The notes under the pieces were generated by a model. That model searched no databases, was not told the DNA's origin, and saw only the letters and a program-made list of their open reading frames with translations. Positions 24,978 to 33,128 of a stretch of DNA of 64,000 bases are shown here, one piece after another. How positions within the stretch are numbered: the first letter of the stretch is position 1; each line of letters opens with the position of its first letter. The position numbers and the translations under genes are program-made. This stretch comes from Streptomyces anulatus (lineage in GTDB: Bacteria; Actinomycetota; Actinomycetes; Streptomycetales; Streptomycetaceae). Location of the stretch: NCBI RefSeq assembly GCF_014650675.1, contig NZ_BMVK01000010.1, positions 62,001 through 126,000 of the forward strand, in the 5' to 3' direction.

Positions 24978-26696
24978 GTGGACACCGGAGAGTTGGTTCC
25001 GTCCGACACCGACGCGCCACCGTTGACGATCCCTTCCTCCTTCGCGCATTCCGCGACCGTGGCGCCACTCGCGCCCGCGCTCACCGATGGCCTGCTGTGT
25101 CTGACATACCGGCAGCTCCAGGGCGAGGTGAGTGATCTCTCCCACGCCCTCGCGCCCCTGGTGAGCGCGGGTGACCGCGTGGCATTGCAACTTCCGCGCA
25201 GCGCGGAGTACGTGGTTCTCTACCTCGCCGTCCTCTCGCTCGGTGCCGTCGTCGTCCCGCTCTCCCCTGATCTCAGCGCGCACGAGACCGGCGGTGAACT
25301 CCTGCTCTGCGAGCCGGTGTTGCTGCTGTGTGAACCAAGGGCCCCGGACGCCCGTCCCGGTCGGCGCGCCGATGCGACGGACCGGGTCGGCGGAACACCG
25401 GCCGCGGCGGCGCCCGCGGTCGTGTACGTCCCGGTGCGCGCCCGCGCCGACGGAGCCTTGACGGAGCTGCGGACCGCCTGCGGGGCGGTAGCGGTGGGGT
25501 GCGCTCCGCAACGCCGCGTGGACCCGGCGGCGGCCGCCGTGCTGCTTGCCACCTCCGGCTCGTACGGCCTGCCCAAGAGGGTCGTGCTCTCTCACACCGC
25601 CCTGCTCGCGAGCGCGCGGGCCCACCGGGCGTCGCTCGGTCTCACGGGGGGCCACGAGGTCGCGCTCGCCGTAGTGCCATTGAACTTCGGCTACTGCAAC
25701 ACCGTCCAACTCGTCGGCCAGTTCGACAGCGGCGGCCATCTCGTGCTGCTCGACGGCGACTTCCTGCCCAGCCGCTTCGGGCGGCTCGTCGAGCGGCACG
25801 GTGTCACCTCGACCCTGCTCGTGCCCGCCATGCTCCGCCTCCTCACCCTGGGCGACTGGGATCGGGCGTACGACCTGCATTCGCTGCGGCACATCGTGTA
25901 CGGCGGCGCCGCCACCTCGCAGGAGATACTCGACCGCATCGAAGAGCGGCTGCCCGGTGTGGAACTGGTGGAAACGTACGGCCAGACCGAGGCCGGGCCG
26001 AGGGTGACCACGATGCGCCGCCGCGACCGCCACGACCGCCCCGGATCCGTCGGCCGCGCCCTACCCGGCATCGAAGTGAGCGTACGTGACGAGGAGTTCG
26101 GTGTCCTCCCCGCGGGCCGGAGCGGAGAGATCGCGGTCCGTGGCCCCGGGGTGATGACCGGCTACTACGACCGTCCGGAGGAGAGCGCGCAGGTGCTGCG
26201 CGACGGTTGGCTGCGTACCGGAGATCTCGGCCGCCTCGACGAGGACGGCTTCCTGTATCTGCGCGGCAGGCTACGCAACATCGCGATCGTCAGCGGGATG
26301 AACGTTTCCCTTGAAGAGGTCGAAGCCGCTCTCACCGCACACCCCGCGGTGGCCGAGGCCGTGTGTGCGGTGCGCGCCGACGCCCGGGCAGGGGAGACGC
26401 TGGTGGCATGGGTACGCCTCGCTCCCGACGCGCACGGCGCCTGCGGTCGTGCACCGGAGGCAGGTGCACCTGATCGGCAAGCCACCGTGCTGAAGGAGGT
26501 GATCGGCTTCTGCCGAGACCGACTCAGTGCCCACAAGCGTCCGCGGCGCATCGAGGCGGTGGCGGAGTTCCCGCGTACGCGTACCGGCAAGATCGACCGA
26601 TCGGCGTTGCACACCCTCAGCCGGGATTCCCCGGCCGGGAGCGACGTACCGGCCCGGACGTGTCCCAAGTCGAGGAGGCAGGCCGTTGACGACTAA
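24978..26696 (+). CDS. Adenylate-forming acyl/aminoacyl ligase
   Basis: A 572-residue ANL-superfamily enzyme. It has the A3-type loop LLATSGSYGLPKRVVLSHTAL split as TSGSYGLPKR (Thr to Tyr in the usual STG), A5 YGQTEAGPRVT, A7 GWLRTGDLGRLDEDGFLYL, the hinge RLRNIAIVSGMNVSLEEVE and the A10 lysine in TRTGKIDRSAL. It activates a carboxylic acid as adenylate, very likely to load the carrier protein whose gene overlaps its 3' end by 11 bp. The substrate is not evident. The GTG at 24978 is chosen for the GGAGGT nine bases upstream. First gene of the biosynthetic series, under the palindrome-containing promoter. Confidence 0.88.
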   Translation: MDTGELVPSDTDAPPLTIPSSFAHSATVAPLAPALTDGLLCLTYRQLQGEVSDLSHALAPLVSAGDRVALQLPRSAEYVVLYLAVLSLGAVVVPLSPDLSAHETGGELLLCEPVLLLCEPRAPDARPGRRADATDRVGGTPAAAAPAVVYVPVRARADGALTELRTACGAVAVGCAPQRRVDPAAAAVLLATSGSYGLPKRVVLSHTALLASARAHRASLGLTGGHEVALAVVPLNFGYCNTVQLVGQFDSGGHLVLLDGDFLPSRFGRLVERHGVTSTLLVPAMLRLLTLGDWDRAYDLHSLRHIVYGGAATSQEILDRIEERLPGVELVETYGQTEAGPRVTTMRRRDRHDRPGSVGRALPGIEVSVRDEEFGVLPAGRSGEIAVRGPGVMTGYYDRPEESAQVLRDGWLRTGDLGRLDEDGFLYLRGRLRNIAIVSGMNVSLEEVEAALTAHPAVAEAVCAVRADARAGETLVAWVRLAPDAHGACGRAPEAGAPDRQATVLKEVIGFCRDRLSAHKRPRRIEAVAEFPRTRTGKIDRSALHTLSRDSPAGSDVPARTCPKSRRQAVDD

Positions 26697-26994
26697 CGAA
26701 GTACAGGACGAAGCCGCCGCCCGGATGAACGGCGGGCAGGAAGCGGATCGCGTGGCTGCCTGGGCGGTGCGGAAGCTGGCCGTGCTGAGTATCCCGCCGC
26801 GGCCCGAAGAGGAGATCGCACCCGGGCAGTCCCTCGCCGAGGATCTCGGGGTCGACTCGCTGGCCTTCATCGAGGCTCTGGTCTCCTTCGAGGAGGAGTT
26901 CGGTGTGCGCCTCGACGAGGACCGGCTGCTGCTCTCCTCGTACGACACGGTCCAGGACCTCTGCGACCATCTGCGTGCCACCCGCATCCGTTGA
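26686..26994 (+). CDS. Free-standing acyl carrier protein
   Basis: A 102-residue protein with the phosphopantetheine site DLGVDSLAFIEALVSFEEEF; the modified serine is Ser58. The ~20-residue N-terminal extension is unusual for a discrete ACP. A TTG start with GAGGAGG eight bases upstream overlaps the ligase gene, and the stop overlaps a TTG that could start the next (isomerase) gene, so the three are translationally linked. Carrier next to a GmhA-type isomerase recalls LmbN of lincomycin biosynthesis, where the two are fused in one polypeptide. Confidence 0.9.
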   Translation: MTTNEVQDEAAARMNGGQEADRVAAWAVRKLAVLSIPPRPEEEIAPGQSLAEDLGVDSLAFIEALVSFEEEFGVRLDEDRLLLSSYDTVQDLCDHLRATRIR

Positions 26995-27041
26995 CGACCG
27001 GCCGGGGAGCCCGGAGCCCCTCGGCGGAACCGGAGTACTCA

Positions 27042-27638
27042 GTGGAACCGGACAGTTATCTCAAGGCCCTCGCCGACGCCGCGCGCGGTCTCGACCCGGA
27101 CGAGGTCACCGCGGCCGCCGACCGGATCGAAGCCGCCTGGGCCCGCGGCGCCACCGTCTTCGTTGTCGGGAACGGCGGTAGCGCTGCCACGGCCTCGCAC
27201 ATGGCGTGCGACCTGGCGAAGTCCGCTACGCCGGGCCTCGCGGCTGGGAACAGAGTGGTCCCGCTGCTCGACACCTCGGTGCTGACCGCCTGGGCCAACG
27301 ACGTCTCCTACGAGGCGGTCTTCGCCGCCCAGCTCGCCACCCAGGCCCGGGCCGGCGACATCCTGATCGTGGTCACCGCCAGCGGAAACTCGCCCAGCAT
27401 CGTGCAGGCGCTGACCACGGCGCGCACCCGCCGGGTGGAGACCATCGCTCTGCTTGGCTTCGACGGTGGCAGGGCGCGTTCCCTCGCCGACGACGTGATC
27501 ATGGTGCCCGCGGACCACTACGGAGTCGTCGAGGACCTGCACCTCGCGGTCAACCATATGATCACCGAGCTGCTCGGCGCCCGCGCCCTCGCCTCGTCGT
27601 CGGTCGCGGCCTCGCCGACCGTGGGCGGTACGCGGTGA
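27042..27638 (+). CDS. Sedoheptulose-7-phosphate isomerase-like SIS protein (GmhA-type)
   Basis: A 198-residue SIS-domain protein. FVVGNGGSAATASHMACDLA is the GmhA substrate loop, followed by ILIVVTASGNSPSIVQALTT and the C-terminal metal/active-site helix VVEDLHLAVNHMITELL (E and H ligands). GmhA isomerises sedoheptulose 7-phosphate to D-glycero-D-manno-heptose 7-phosphate; LmbN-type homologues do the same on octulose 8-phosphate. I chose GTG 27042 (GGAG six bases upstream, family-typical length); the TTG at 26991 overlapping the ACP stop would add 17 residues. Together with GmhB-like, nucleotidyltransferase and 4,6-dehydratase genes it indicates a nucleotide-heptose pathway. Confidence 0.88.
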   Translation: MEPDSYLKALADAARGLDPDEVTAAADRIEAAWARGATVFVVGNGGSAATASHMACDLAKSATPGLAAGNRVVPLLDTSVLTAWANDVSYEAVFAAQLATQARAGDILIVVTASGNSPSIVQALTTARTRRVETIALLGFDGGRARSLADDVIMVPADHYGVVEDLHLAVNHMITELLGARALASSSVAASPTVGGTR

Positions 27639-28276
27639 ACCGGGGCGCGGCCGCTGGGGCGGACATCTGGGACGAGCGGGCGCGCCGGCCGGGCCTGCAC
27701 GCCGTGCTCTCCGGGCGTTGGACGCCCGAGCAGTGCGCCGAGGTCGACCGCGAGCAGAAGGAGCTGATCGCGCGTCTCCTGCCCGACCTGACCCGGGACC
27801 GGGTGCTCGACCTCGGCTGTGGCGTCGGACGGCTCACCGCCTGGCTGAGTGCCCGTGCCCGCTGGACGGTGGGAGTCGACCGGTCGGCGGAGATGGTACG
27901 CAGGGCGGCCCGCGCCCTCGATGGCAGGTCGGCTCTCGCGATCCGCTCCGGCATTGACGAACTGCCCTTCGCCGACGGGTCCTTCCACACCGTCTTGGCT
28001 GTCTTCACGTTGCAGCACCTCACCGACGACGCGGTGTTCCGGTCCTCCGTGCGGGAGATGGGTCGGGTGGTGACGCCGCGCGGAGGCCGCGTTCTCATCG
28101 TGGATGGCCACAACCCGTCAGCCGTCCCGCGTGACGTCTCCAGTGCCACCACCTCCACCGTGACCCGGCCGATCCCCGCCTACGGCGACCTGGCGGCGGT
28201 CGCCGAGCTCACGCACGTGGAGGAGCTTACGTACGCCGGAGACCGCTATCACGTCCAGCTCTGGCGGACCACCTGA
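27635..28276 (+). CDS. Class I SAM-dependent methyltransferase
   Basis: A 213-residue methyltransferase with motif I VLDLGCGVGRLTAWL at ~residues 48-62, VGVDRSAEMVRRA (acidic residue binding ribose) and FHTVLAVFTLQHL (motif IV/post). A Methyltransf_11-type fold. It begins at a GTG overlapping the isomerase stop (GTGA). Substrate is unknown; tailoring of the sugar or of a terminal intermediate is the likeliest role given the operon. Confidence 0.85.
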   Translation: MNRGAAAGADIWDERARRPGLHAVLSGRWTPEQCAEVDREQKELIARLLPDLTRDRVLDLGCGVGRLTAWLSARARWTVGVDRSAEMVRRAARALDGRSALAIRSGIDELPFADGSFHTVLAVFTLQHLTDDAVFRSSVREMGRVVTPRGGRVLIVDGHNPSAVPRDVSSATTSTVTRPIPAYGDLAAVAELTHVEELTYAGDRYHVQLWRTT

Positions 28277-28346
28277 CCCCCCGGCTCGCGACCGCCCATC
28301 GCCCAGCTCCGGCGGACACCCCTGCCCGCCGCAAGAAGGGAGCGCC

Positions 28347-29567
28347 GTGCGCATCTGGTTCCTCACCCCCACCTTCCCGCCTGTCCACGGCGGGTCGGAG
28401 ACACAGATCTACACCCTCGCCGCGGGCCTGGTTCGGCGCGGCCACCAAGTCGATGTCCTCACCGAACGTTACGCGCAGACCGAGGCGCAGGAGGAAATGC
28501 TCGGCGTGCGCGTACACCGTGTGCGCACCGACGCCGCACGCTGGTCGGAGCCTGACCGGGTGCCGTGGGAGGAGCGGCTCTTCGGGCTGCTCGGCGACGC
28601 CGAACGCGTCATCGGCTCCAGCGGCGTCGACATCCTGCAGACCTTCTGCCAGGTCGGCGCCGTCCTCGGCGCGATGATGCGGGGCGGTCTCGACTGTCCG
28701 CTGGTTGTGACGATGAACGAGACCACCCCCGACGTCGACCCGTTCGGCGCCTCCCGCTCCCGCCTGGTCTTCGGGCAACTGCCTTACGACGCCATGGTGG
28801 TGGGCAGCCGTGCCTACCACGACCAGGCCATCGGCTACGGCGCGGCTCCGGACCACGTGCACCTTGTGCGCTACGGCATCGAGGCCGGCCTGTACGGCGG
28901 CGCCCACGAGCGGGAGATCCAGGACGCCCGCTCCTGGCTCGGCGTCGAGCCCGACGACCCGCTGGTACTGCTCGTGGGCCGGTACAAGGAACGCAAGGGC
29001 CAGCGCGAGCTGGTGCGGGCGATGGCCGACATCGTCGCCAGGCACCCCCGGGCCCGGGCCGTCCTGGTGGGCTCCCTGAACTCCGCGTCGGCCACCTACT
29101 TGCGGTGGTTGGAGGACGACATCGACGCGCTGGGGCTGCGCGGGCATGTGCTTCTGCGTGGTTCTGACCGGCCGTTCGGGGCGATGCGCGCGATCTACGG
29201 CGCTGCGGACGTGGTGGTGCAGCCCAGCCACGCCGAGGGCCTCTGCCTGTCCGCCATCGAGGCAGTCGCAGCGGGCCGTCCCCTGGTGGCCGCGTCGGTT
29301 TCCGGCCTGTCCGAGGTCCTTGAGTGCTGCCCGGGCACGGTCCCGGTGCCGCCGCACGACCCCACCGCGCTGGCCGACGCGGTCTGCGCCCTGCTCGACG
29401 CCCCGGAACGGGCGGCGGCTGACGCCCGCCGCGCCCAAGAGGCAGGGCGGCGGGAGTTCGCCGCCGAGGCTATGGTCGACGGATATCTGAAGGTCTACGA
29501 GCGGCTTCGCGCCGCCCCCGCGAGAACGACCCAAGGGACGGCGCGCACCGGGAGGGTCAGCCCGTGA
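28347..29567 (+). CDS. GT4-family glycosyltransferase
   Basis: A 406-residue GT-B retaining glycosyltransferase. The N-terminal Rossmann domain starts MRIWFLTPTFPPVHGGSETQ, with the G-G-x-E acceptor loop. The C-terminal donor domain (Glycos_transf_1) has VLLVGRYKERKGQRELVRAM and the EX7E-type PSHAEGLCLSAIEAVAAGRP. GTG start with GGGAG upstream. In this cluster it probably transfers a heptose or hexose from a GDP donor. Its last 11 bases overlap the 3' end of the convergent methyltransferase gene. Confidence 0.9.
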   Translation: MRIWFLTPTFPPVHGGSETQIYTLAAGLVRRGHQVDVLTERYAQTEAQEEMLGVRVHRVRTDAARWSEPDRVPWEERLFGLLGDAERVIGSSGVDILQTFCQVGAVLGAMMRGGLDCPLVVTMNETTPDVDPFGASRSRLVFGQLPYDAMVVGSRAYHDQAIGYGAAPDHVHLVRYGIEAGLYGGAHEREIQDARSWLGVEPDDPLVLLVGRYKERKGQRELVRAMADIVARHPRARAVLVGSLNSASATYLRWLEDDIDALGLRGHVLLRGSDRPFGAMRAIYGAADVVVQPSHAEGLCLSAIEAVAAGRPLVAASVSGLSEVLECCPGTVPVPPHDPTALADAVCALLDAPERAAADARRAQEAGRREFAAEAMVDGYLKVYERLRAAPARTTQGTARTGRVSP

Positions 29568-30321
29568 CCGTCAGGCCGGGAATGCCGCGCAGCTCGGGCA
29601 GGCCGCTGACGATGGCGGCCAGCTCGGGCGAAGCGAGCACGACACAGCCGCGCCGGTACCCGGTCTCCTCCCGCCCGGGGCAGCTCGGCCACAGAACACG
29701 GCTCTCGCCCAGAGCCGAGCTTCCCAGATATTCCACGGTCAGTTCGGTTCGGCCGTACGCGTCGAATCCGTAGCCGTCGTCGTCTGGGACTTTGAAATCG
29801 TCGATGACGATGACTGAGAGGGGCCAGTTCTGCAGAATGAAGGCCACTTCGTGGCGTAGTGGTAGATCAGCGTTCCAGTGCGCGTCCAAGTAGCACAGGA
29901 AAGGCTCTGAAGATGGAACGTGTTCACCTTGTCGCAGCATTAGCAGCGCGTCTCGTGAATCGCGATTGATAACTTTGATTTCGGGTACGTGGCGAAACTC
30001 CCGGGCTACGTAGCGGGCGAAGCCAGGGTTCTTCTCGGCGGTGTATACGGGTTTTCCCGAGACCTGCCACAGGAAGCGTGTCGATGCGCCCCGATAGCTG
30101 CCCGATTCGTAGAGGGCAGCCGGGCGCACTGCGCTGACCAGGGAGCGGAACATGTCCTGTCGGGCCCGCTGGCCGTTGAACGGCTCCAGCCAGGGGCCAT
30201 CGACGGCGGGAATGTTCCGGCCGATGAGCTCGGCGACGGCAGGGTGCAGGGGACGGGACAGCGAGTCGTAACTCCTGGCCAGAAAAGCGGTGGCCTGTTG
30301 GGTTATGCGGTTGATCGCCAT
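29557..30321 (-). CDS. Class I methyltransferase (Methyltransf_24-like), divergent orientation
   Basis: A 254-residue protein. AALYESGSYRGASTRFLW is the SAM-binding glycine loop, FLCYLDAHWNADLPLRHEV gives the acidic metal-binding Asp, and LSVIVIDDFKVPDDDGYGFD completes a TylF/CmcI-like active site. It is the only minus-strand gene inside the biosynthetic series. Its middle (about 29800-30060) is visibly richer in A/T and uses codons such as ATA, TTT and AAA that neighbours avoid, which suggests separate acquisition. Start ATG 30321 with GGAGGTGGAG upstream. Confidence 0.75.
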   Translation of the reverse strand: MAINRITQQATAFLARSYDSLSRPLHPAVAELIGRNIPAVDGPWLEPFNGQRARQDMFRSLVSAVRPAALYESGSYRGASTRFLWQVSGKPVYTAEKNPGFARYVAREFRHVPEIKVINRDSRDALLMLRQGEHVPSSEPFLCYLDAHWNADLPLRHEVAFILQNWPLSVIVIDDFKVPDDDGYGFDAYGRTELTVEYLGSSALGESRVLWPSCPGREETGYRRGCVVLASPELAAIVSGLPELRGIPGLTVTG

Positions 30322-30554
30322 GGAACTCCACCTCCGAAGCGGACGGGCGCCAGTGTCCTGGCCCATTCTGCATTGATAAGAGATTGCGGGAGGAGTCGTC
30401 AAGTCCGCAAGAGGTGAATGAACTTCGAGCGGGGGTGTTGTCTGTTCGAAATTAGCTGCTACATTACTCAACCTGGACCCGGAACGTGACATGGGCACGT
30501 ATTCCTGGCGCGGTGTTTCTCCGAGGTTTCGTGCATTCGAGAGGGGTTGGCAGC
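30322..30554. promoter_or_regulatory. AT-richer divergent promoter region
   Basis: 233 bp separate the minus-strand methyltransferase and the plus-strand aminotransferase. For the plus strand, TTGTCT (30438-30443) and TACATT (30460-30465) with a 16-base spacer are a plausible -35/-10 pair about 90 bp before the aminotransferase start. The base composition is clearly lower in GC than around it, typical for a Streptomyces promoter. This probably starts a second transcription unit running from 30555 to 44995. Confidence 0.45.
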
Positions 30555-31688
30555 ATGCCGTTGGTCCCGGCCGTCGAGATCGAGATCTCCGACGACGAGC
30601 GTCACGAGGTGCTCGCCGAGGTCGACCGGCTGCTGCGGTCCGGCAGGTTCTCCCAGGGGCGCAATGTCGAGGCGTTCGAGGAGGAGTTCGCGGCGTACAC
30701 GAGGACGGCGAGCGCCCTTGCCGTCTCCAGCGGCACCACCGCCCTGGAGCTGATCTTCCGAGCCCTGGGTGTGGAGGGCCGTGAAATCGTCGTGCCGGCG
30801 GCCACCAACTTCGCGACGTACATCGCCGCCGAACGCGCGGGGGCCACCGTGCGCCTCGCCGACGTCGACCCGACCACCTTGGCCCCCACCCTCGAACAGG
30901 TGCGCGCGGTGTGCACCCCGCGTACGGCGGCGGTGACGGTCGTGCACACCGGCGGCCTGATCGGCCCCGAGACCGAGGCTGTCGCGGCCTGGTGCGAGCA
31001 GCGCGGACTCGCGCTGGTCGAGGACTGCGCCCATGCCCACGGCAGCGAGCGTGGTGGGCGCCACGCGGGCACGTTCGGCGTCGCGGGCGCCTTCTCGTTC
31101 TTCGCCACCAAGGTCATGACGACCGGGGAGGGGGGCATGGTGGTCACTGGAGACGGTCGACTGGCCGACGAGATCAGGCTGTTGCGCAATCTCGGCAAGC
31201 CCGAGGTGTGGGTGAGCACCCACACACGTCCCGGCTGGAACGCTCGCCTGCCCGAGTTCGCCGCAGTCCTGGGACGCGCCCAACTCCGGCGACTGCCAGA
31301 GGTGCTGGAGGCCCGCCGGGCGGTCGCCGTCGGTTACGCCGACGCCCTGCGCGGCCTGCCCGTCGGGGACTTCCTGCTGCCCGACCACTCCTACAGCGGG
31401 TACAAGGCGATGCTGATGCTCCCACCGGGCACCGACCGCGACGCCCTCAAGGAGCGGTTGCGCGAACGCTCCGTACAGGCGGCGGGGGAGGTGTACGCGA
31501 TGCCGCTGCACCACCAGCCGGTGCTCGCCGGCCGGCACGCCGGTTTGCGGCTGCCCGGTGCCGAGCGGGCCTGCGCCGGGCAACTGTGCCTGCCCATCTA
31601 CCCCGGCCTGGACGACGAGCGACAGGCGCACGTGGTGCGCGCGCTCTGCAACTCACTGACCGAACTCACGGAGGAAGGCGCACGATGA
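30555..31688 (+). CDS. DegT/DnrJ/EryC1-family PLP aminotransferase
   Basis: A 377-residue sugar aminotransferase. LAVSSGTTALELIFRALGV binds the cofactor phosphate, LALVEDCAHAHGSERGGRHA carries the PLP-ring Asp, and the Schiff-base lysine is Lys186 in FSFFATKVMTTGEGGM. It belongs to the group that aminates keto-sugar nucleotides (perosamine/DesI-like). With a GDP-mannose 4,6-dehydratase homologue in the operon, amination at C4 of a GDP-4-keto-6-deoxy sugar or heptose is the obvious hypothesis. ATG at 30555 is preferred; an upstream in-frame ATG (30486) lies within the promoter region. Confidence 0.9.
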   Translation: MPLVPAVEIEISDDERHEVLAEVDRLLRSGRFSQGRNVEAFEEEFAAYTRTASALAVSSGTTALELIFRALGVEGREIVVPAATNFATYIAAERAGATVRLADVDPTTLAPTLEQVRAVCTPRTAAVTVVHTGGLIGPETEAVAAWCEQRGLALVEDCAHAHGSERGGRHAGTFGVAGAFSFFATKVMTTGEGGMVVTGDGRLADEIRLLRNLGKPEVWVSTHTRPGWNARLPEFAAVLGRAQLRRLPEVLEARRAVAVGYADALRGLPVGDFLLPDHSYSGYKAMLMLPPGTDRDALKERLRERSVQAAGEVYAMPLHHQPVLAGRHAGLRLPGAERACAGQLCLPIYPGLDDERQAHVVRALCNSLTELTEEGAR

Positions 31689-32308
31689 CGGCGAGGCCCC
31701 GACCGAAGCGCGCGCCCGCCGAGGCACCGCGGGAGACCGCCCGCGCGCGCGTTGCGTTCCGCACCCCCTGGATAGTTGTTCGCGAGGCCCACGAGCCCGA
31801 ACCCGAAGGGCCCGGGCGCAGTTGGCACTACCTGGACCATCCAGGCTGCGCCCTCGTGCTGCCGCTGACCGCCGACGGCACCCTGCTGCTCATCCGGTCC
31901 TGGCGAGTCGCGGTGGGCGGGTGGTGCCTGGAGGCCCCGGCCGGACGGTGCGAGCCGGGGGAGAGCCCGTGCGGGACCGCCCGCCGAGAACTGTCCGAAG
32001 AGACCGGTGCACGCGCCGGAGTCCTGCACCCCCTTGGCACTGTCCGGCCCTCCAGCGGCTCCTCCAATGAGGAGGTCCACCTGTTCCTGGCCCCCGACGT
32101 CCGGCCCGGCTCTCCCCACCACGACGACGGAGAGGTCATCCGCCCCTGCCCGCTCCCGGCGGCCGAAGCTCTCGAGCTCGCCACATCGGGCGAGCTCCAG
32201 GACGCCCCCACTGCCCTGGCCCTGCTCCGCGCCCACCGGCTCGGCCTGCTGCCCACCGTGAGCCCGGCGTCCACCGCCGCACCGACGGTCCTCGGGCAGC
32301 AGCGATGA
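31685..32308 (+). CDS. NUDIX hydrolase
   Basis: A 207-residue protein with a perfect Nudix box, GRCEPGESPCGTARREL followed by SEETGA, at ~residues 98-120. The preceding GALVLPL-like strand (HPGCALVLPLTADGTLLLIR) and the residues after are of the ADP-ribose/sugar-nucleotide pyrophosphatase kind. 4-bp ATGA overlap with the aminotransferase gene. A Nudix enzyme in a sugar-nucleotide pathway could release sugar 1-phosphate from a nucleotide sugar or remove a side product; the substrate is not readable. Confidence 0.88.
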   Translation: MTARPRPKRAPAEAPRETARARVAFRTPWIVVREAHEPEPEGPGRSWHYLDHPGCALVLPLTADGTLLLIRSWRVAVGGWCLEAPAGRCEPGESPCGTARRELSEETGARAGVLHPLGTVRPSSGSSNEEVHLFLAPDVRPGSPHHDDGEVIRPCPLPAAEALELATSGELQDAPTALALLRAHRLGLLPTVSPASTAAPTVLGQQR

Positions 32309-33054
32309 GCGCCGTGTCCGCCCGGGACCGCGGTGTCCCCGCCGATGCCGCACACGGGATCCAGGTCGTCGTTCTGGCCGGCGGGTTGGGCACCCGGCTC
32401 GGCGACCTCGGCACCCGGCTGCCGAAGGTCTTGCTGCCCGTCGCCGGCCGCCCCTTCCTCGACCTGCTGCTCGCCCCGCTCATGGATGCCGGGCTGCGCC
32501 GCTTCCACTTCTGCCTCGGACACCTGGCGCAGCCCGTGCTCGAACACCTCCGCCGAGTGGCCGCGCCCATCGAGGTGACCTCGCACGTCGACACCGCCCA
32601 GCGCGGCACCGCCGGAGCGCTGCGCGCGGCCGAGCGGCACCTGGATGAGGTGTTTCTGCTGGTCCTCGGGGACACTCTGCTGGACCTTCCCTACGCCGAC
32701 GCGCCCCACTGGCTGCACGACACCCGGGACGAGGCTGCCATGGTCGTGACCTCCGCGTACTCCGGCGTACGCCCCAATACCCGCGTCGAGGAGGGCCGGG
32801 TGACCGGATACGACAAGGACGCCACAGCGGACACCCGCACGCTCTGGACGGACACCGGCGTCTGTGTCCTGCGCCGCCGGGCCCTGCGGCGTCTGGGGGC
32901 CGAGCAGGACCCGGTGGACCTCGGCGTGCTGTTCCGCGCGCTCATCCGCCGCCGTTCGCTCGCGGCCCACCTGGTCGATCAACCGTTCACCGACATCGGC
33001 ACACCCGAACGCTACAGCCGTTTCGTCGCCGTACCCGAAGACCGCACGTCCTGA
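32305..33054 (+). CDS. Sugar-1-phosphate nucleotidyltransferase (HddC/RmlA-like)
   Basis: A 249-residue NTP_transferase. VVVLAGGLGTRLGDLGTRLP with KVLLPVAGRPFLDLLL is the pyrophosphorylase signature; LLVLGDTLLD holds the metal-binding Asp and FTDIGTPERYSRF is the typical C-terminal motif. Size and lack of a C-terminal beta-helix match HddC-type heptose-1-phosphate guanylyltransferases and LmbO-like enzymes more than long GlmU-type ones. With GmhA-, GmhB- and GMD-like proteins in the same operon, GTP plus heptose 1-phosphate is the likely pair. ATGA overlap with the NUDIX gene. Confidence 0.85.
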   Translation: MSAVSARDRGVPADAAHGIQVVVLAGGLGTRLGDLGTRLPKVLLPVAGRPFLDLLLAPLMDAGLRRFHFCLGHLAQPVLEHLRRVAAPIEVTSHVDTAQRGTAGALRAAERHLDEVFLLVLGDTLLDLPYADAPHWLHDTRDEAAMVVTSAYSGVRPNTRVEEGRVTGYDKDATADTRTLWTDTGVCVLRRRALRRLGAEQDPVDLGVLFRALIRRRSLAAHLVDQPFTDIGTPERYSRFVAVPEDRTS

Positions 33055-33128
33055 CACTCCGTACAGCGAACCACCTGCACAGCGAGCCACCGCACCGCCC
33101 GATGATTCCCAGAGACCCGAGGAGTCCC

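Noticed and set aside
27635..28276. Idea that the small methyltransferase is an Erm-type 23S rRNA resistance enzyme
   Set aside because: The motifs are of the Methyltransf_11 small-molecule type; the NxPY/F motif of Erm proteins is not visible.
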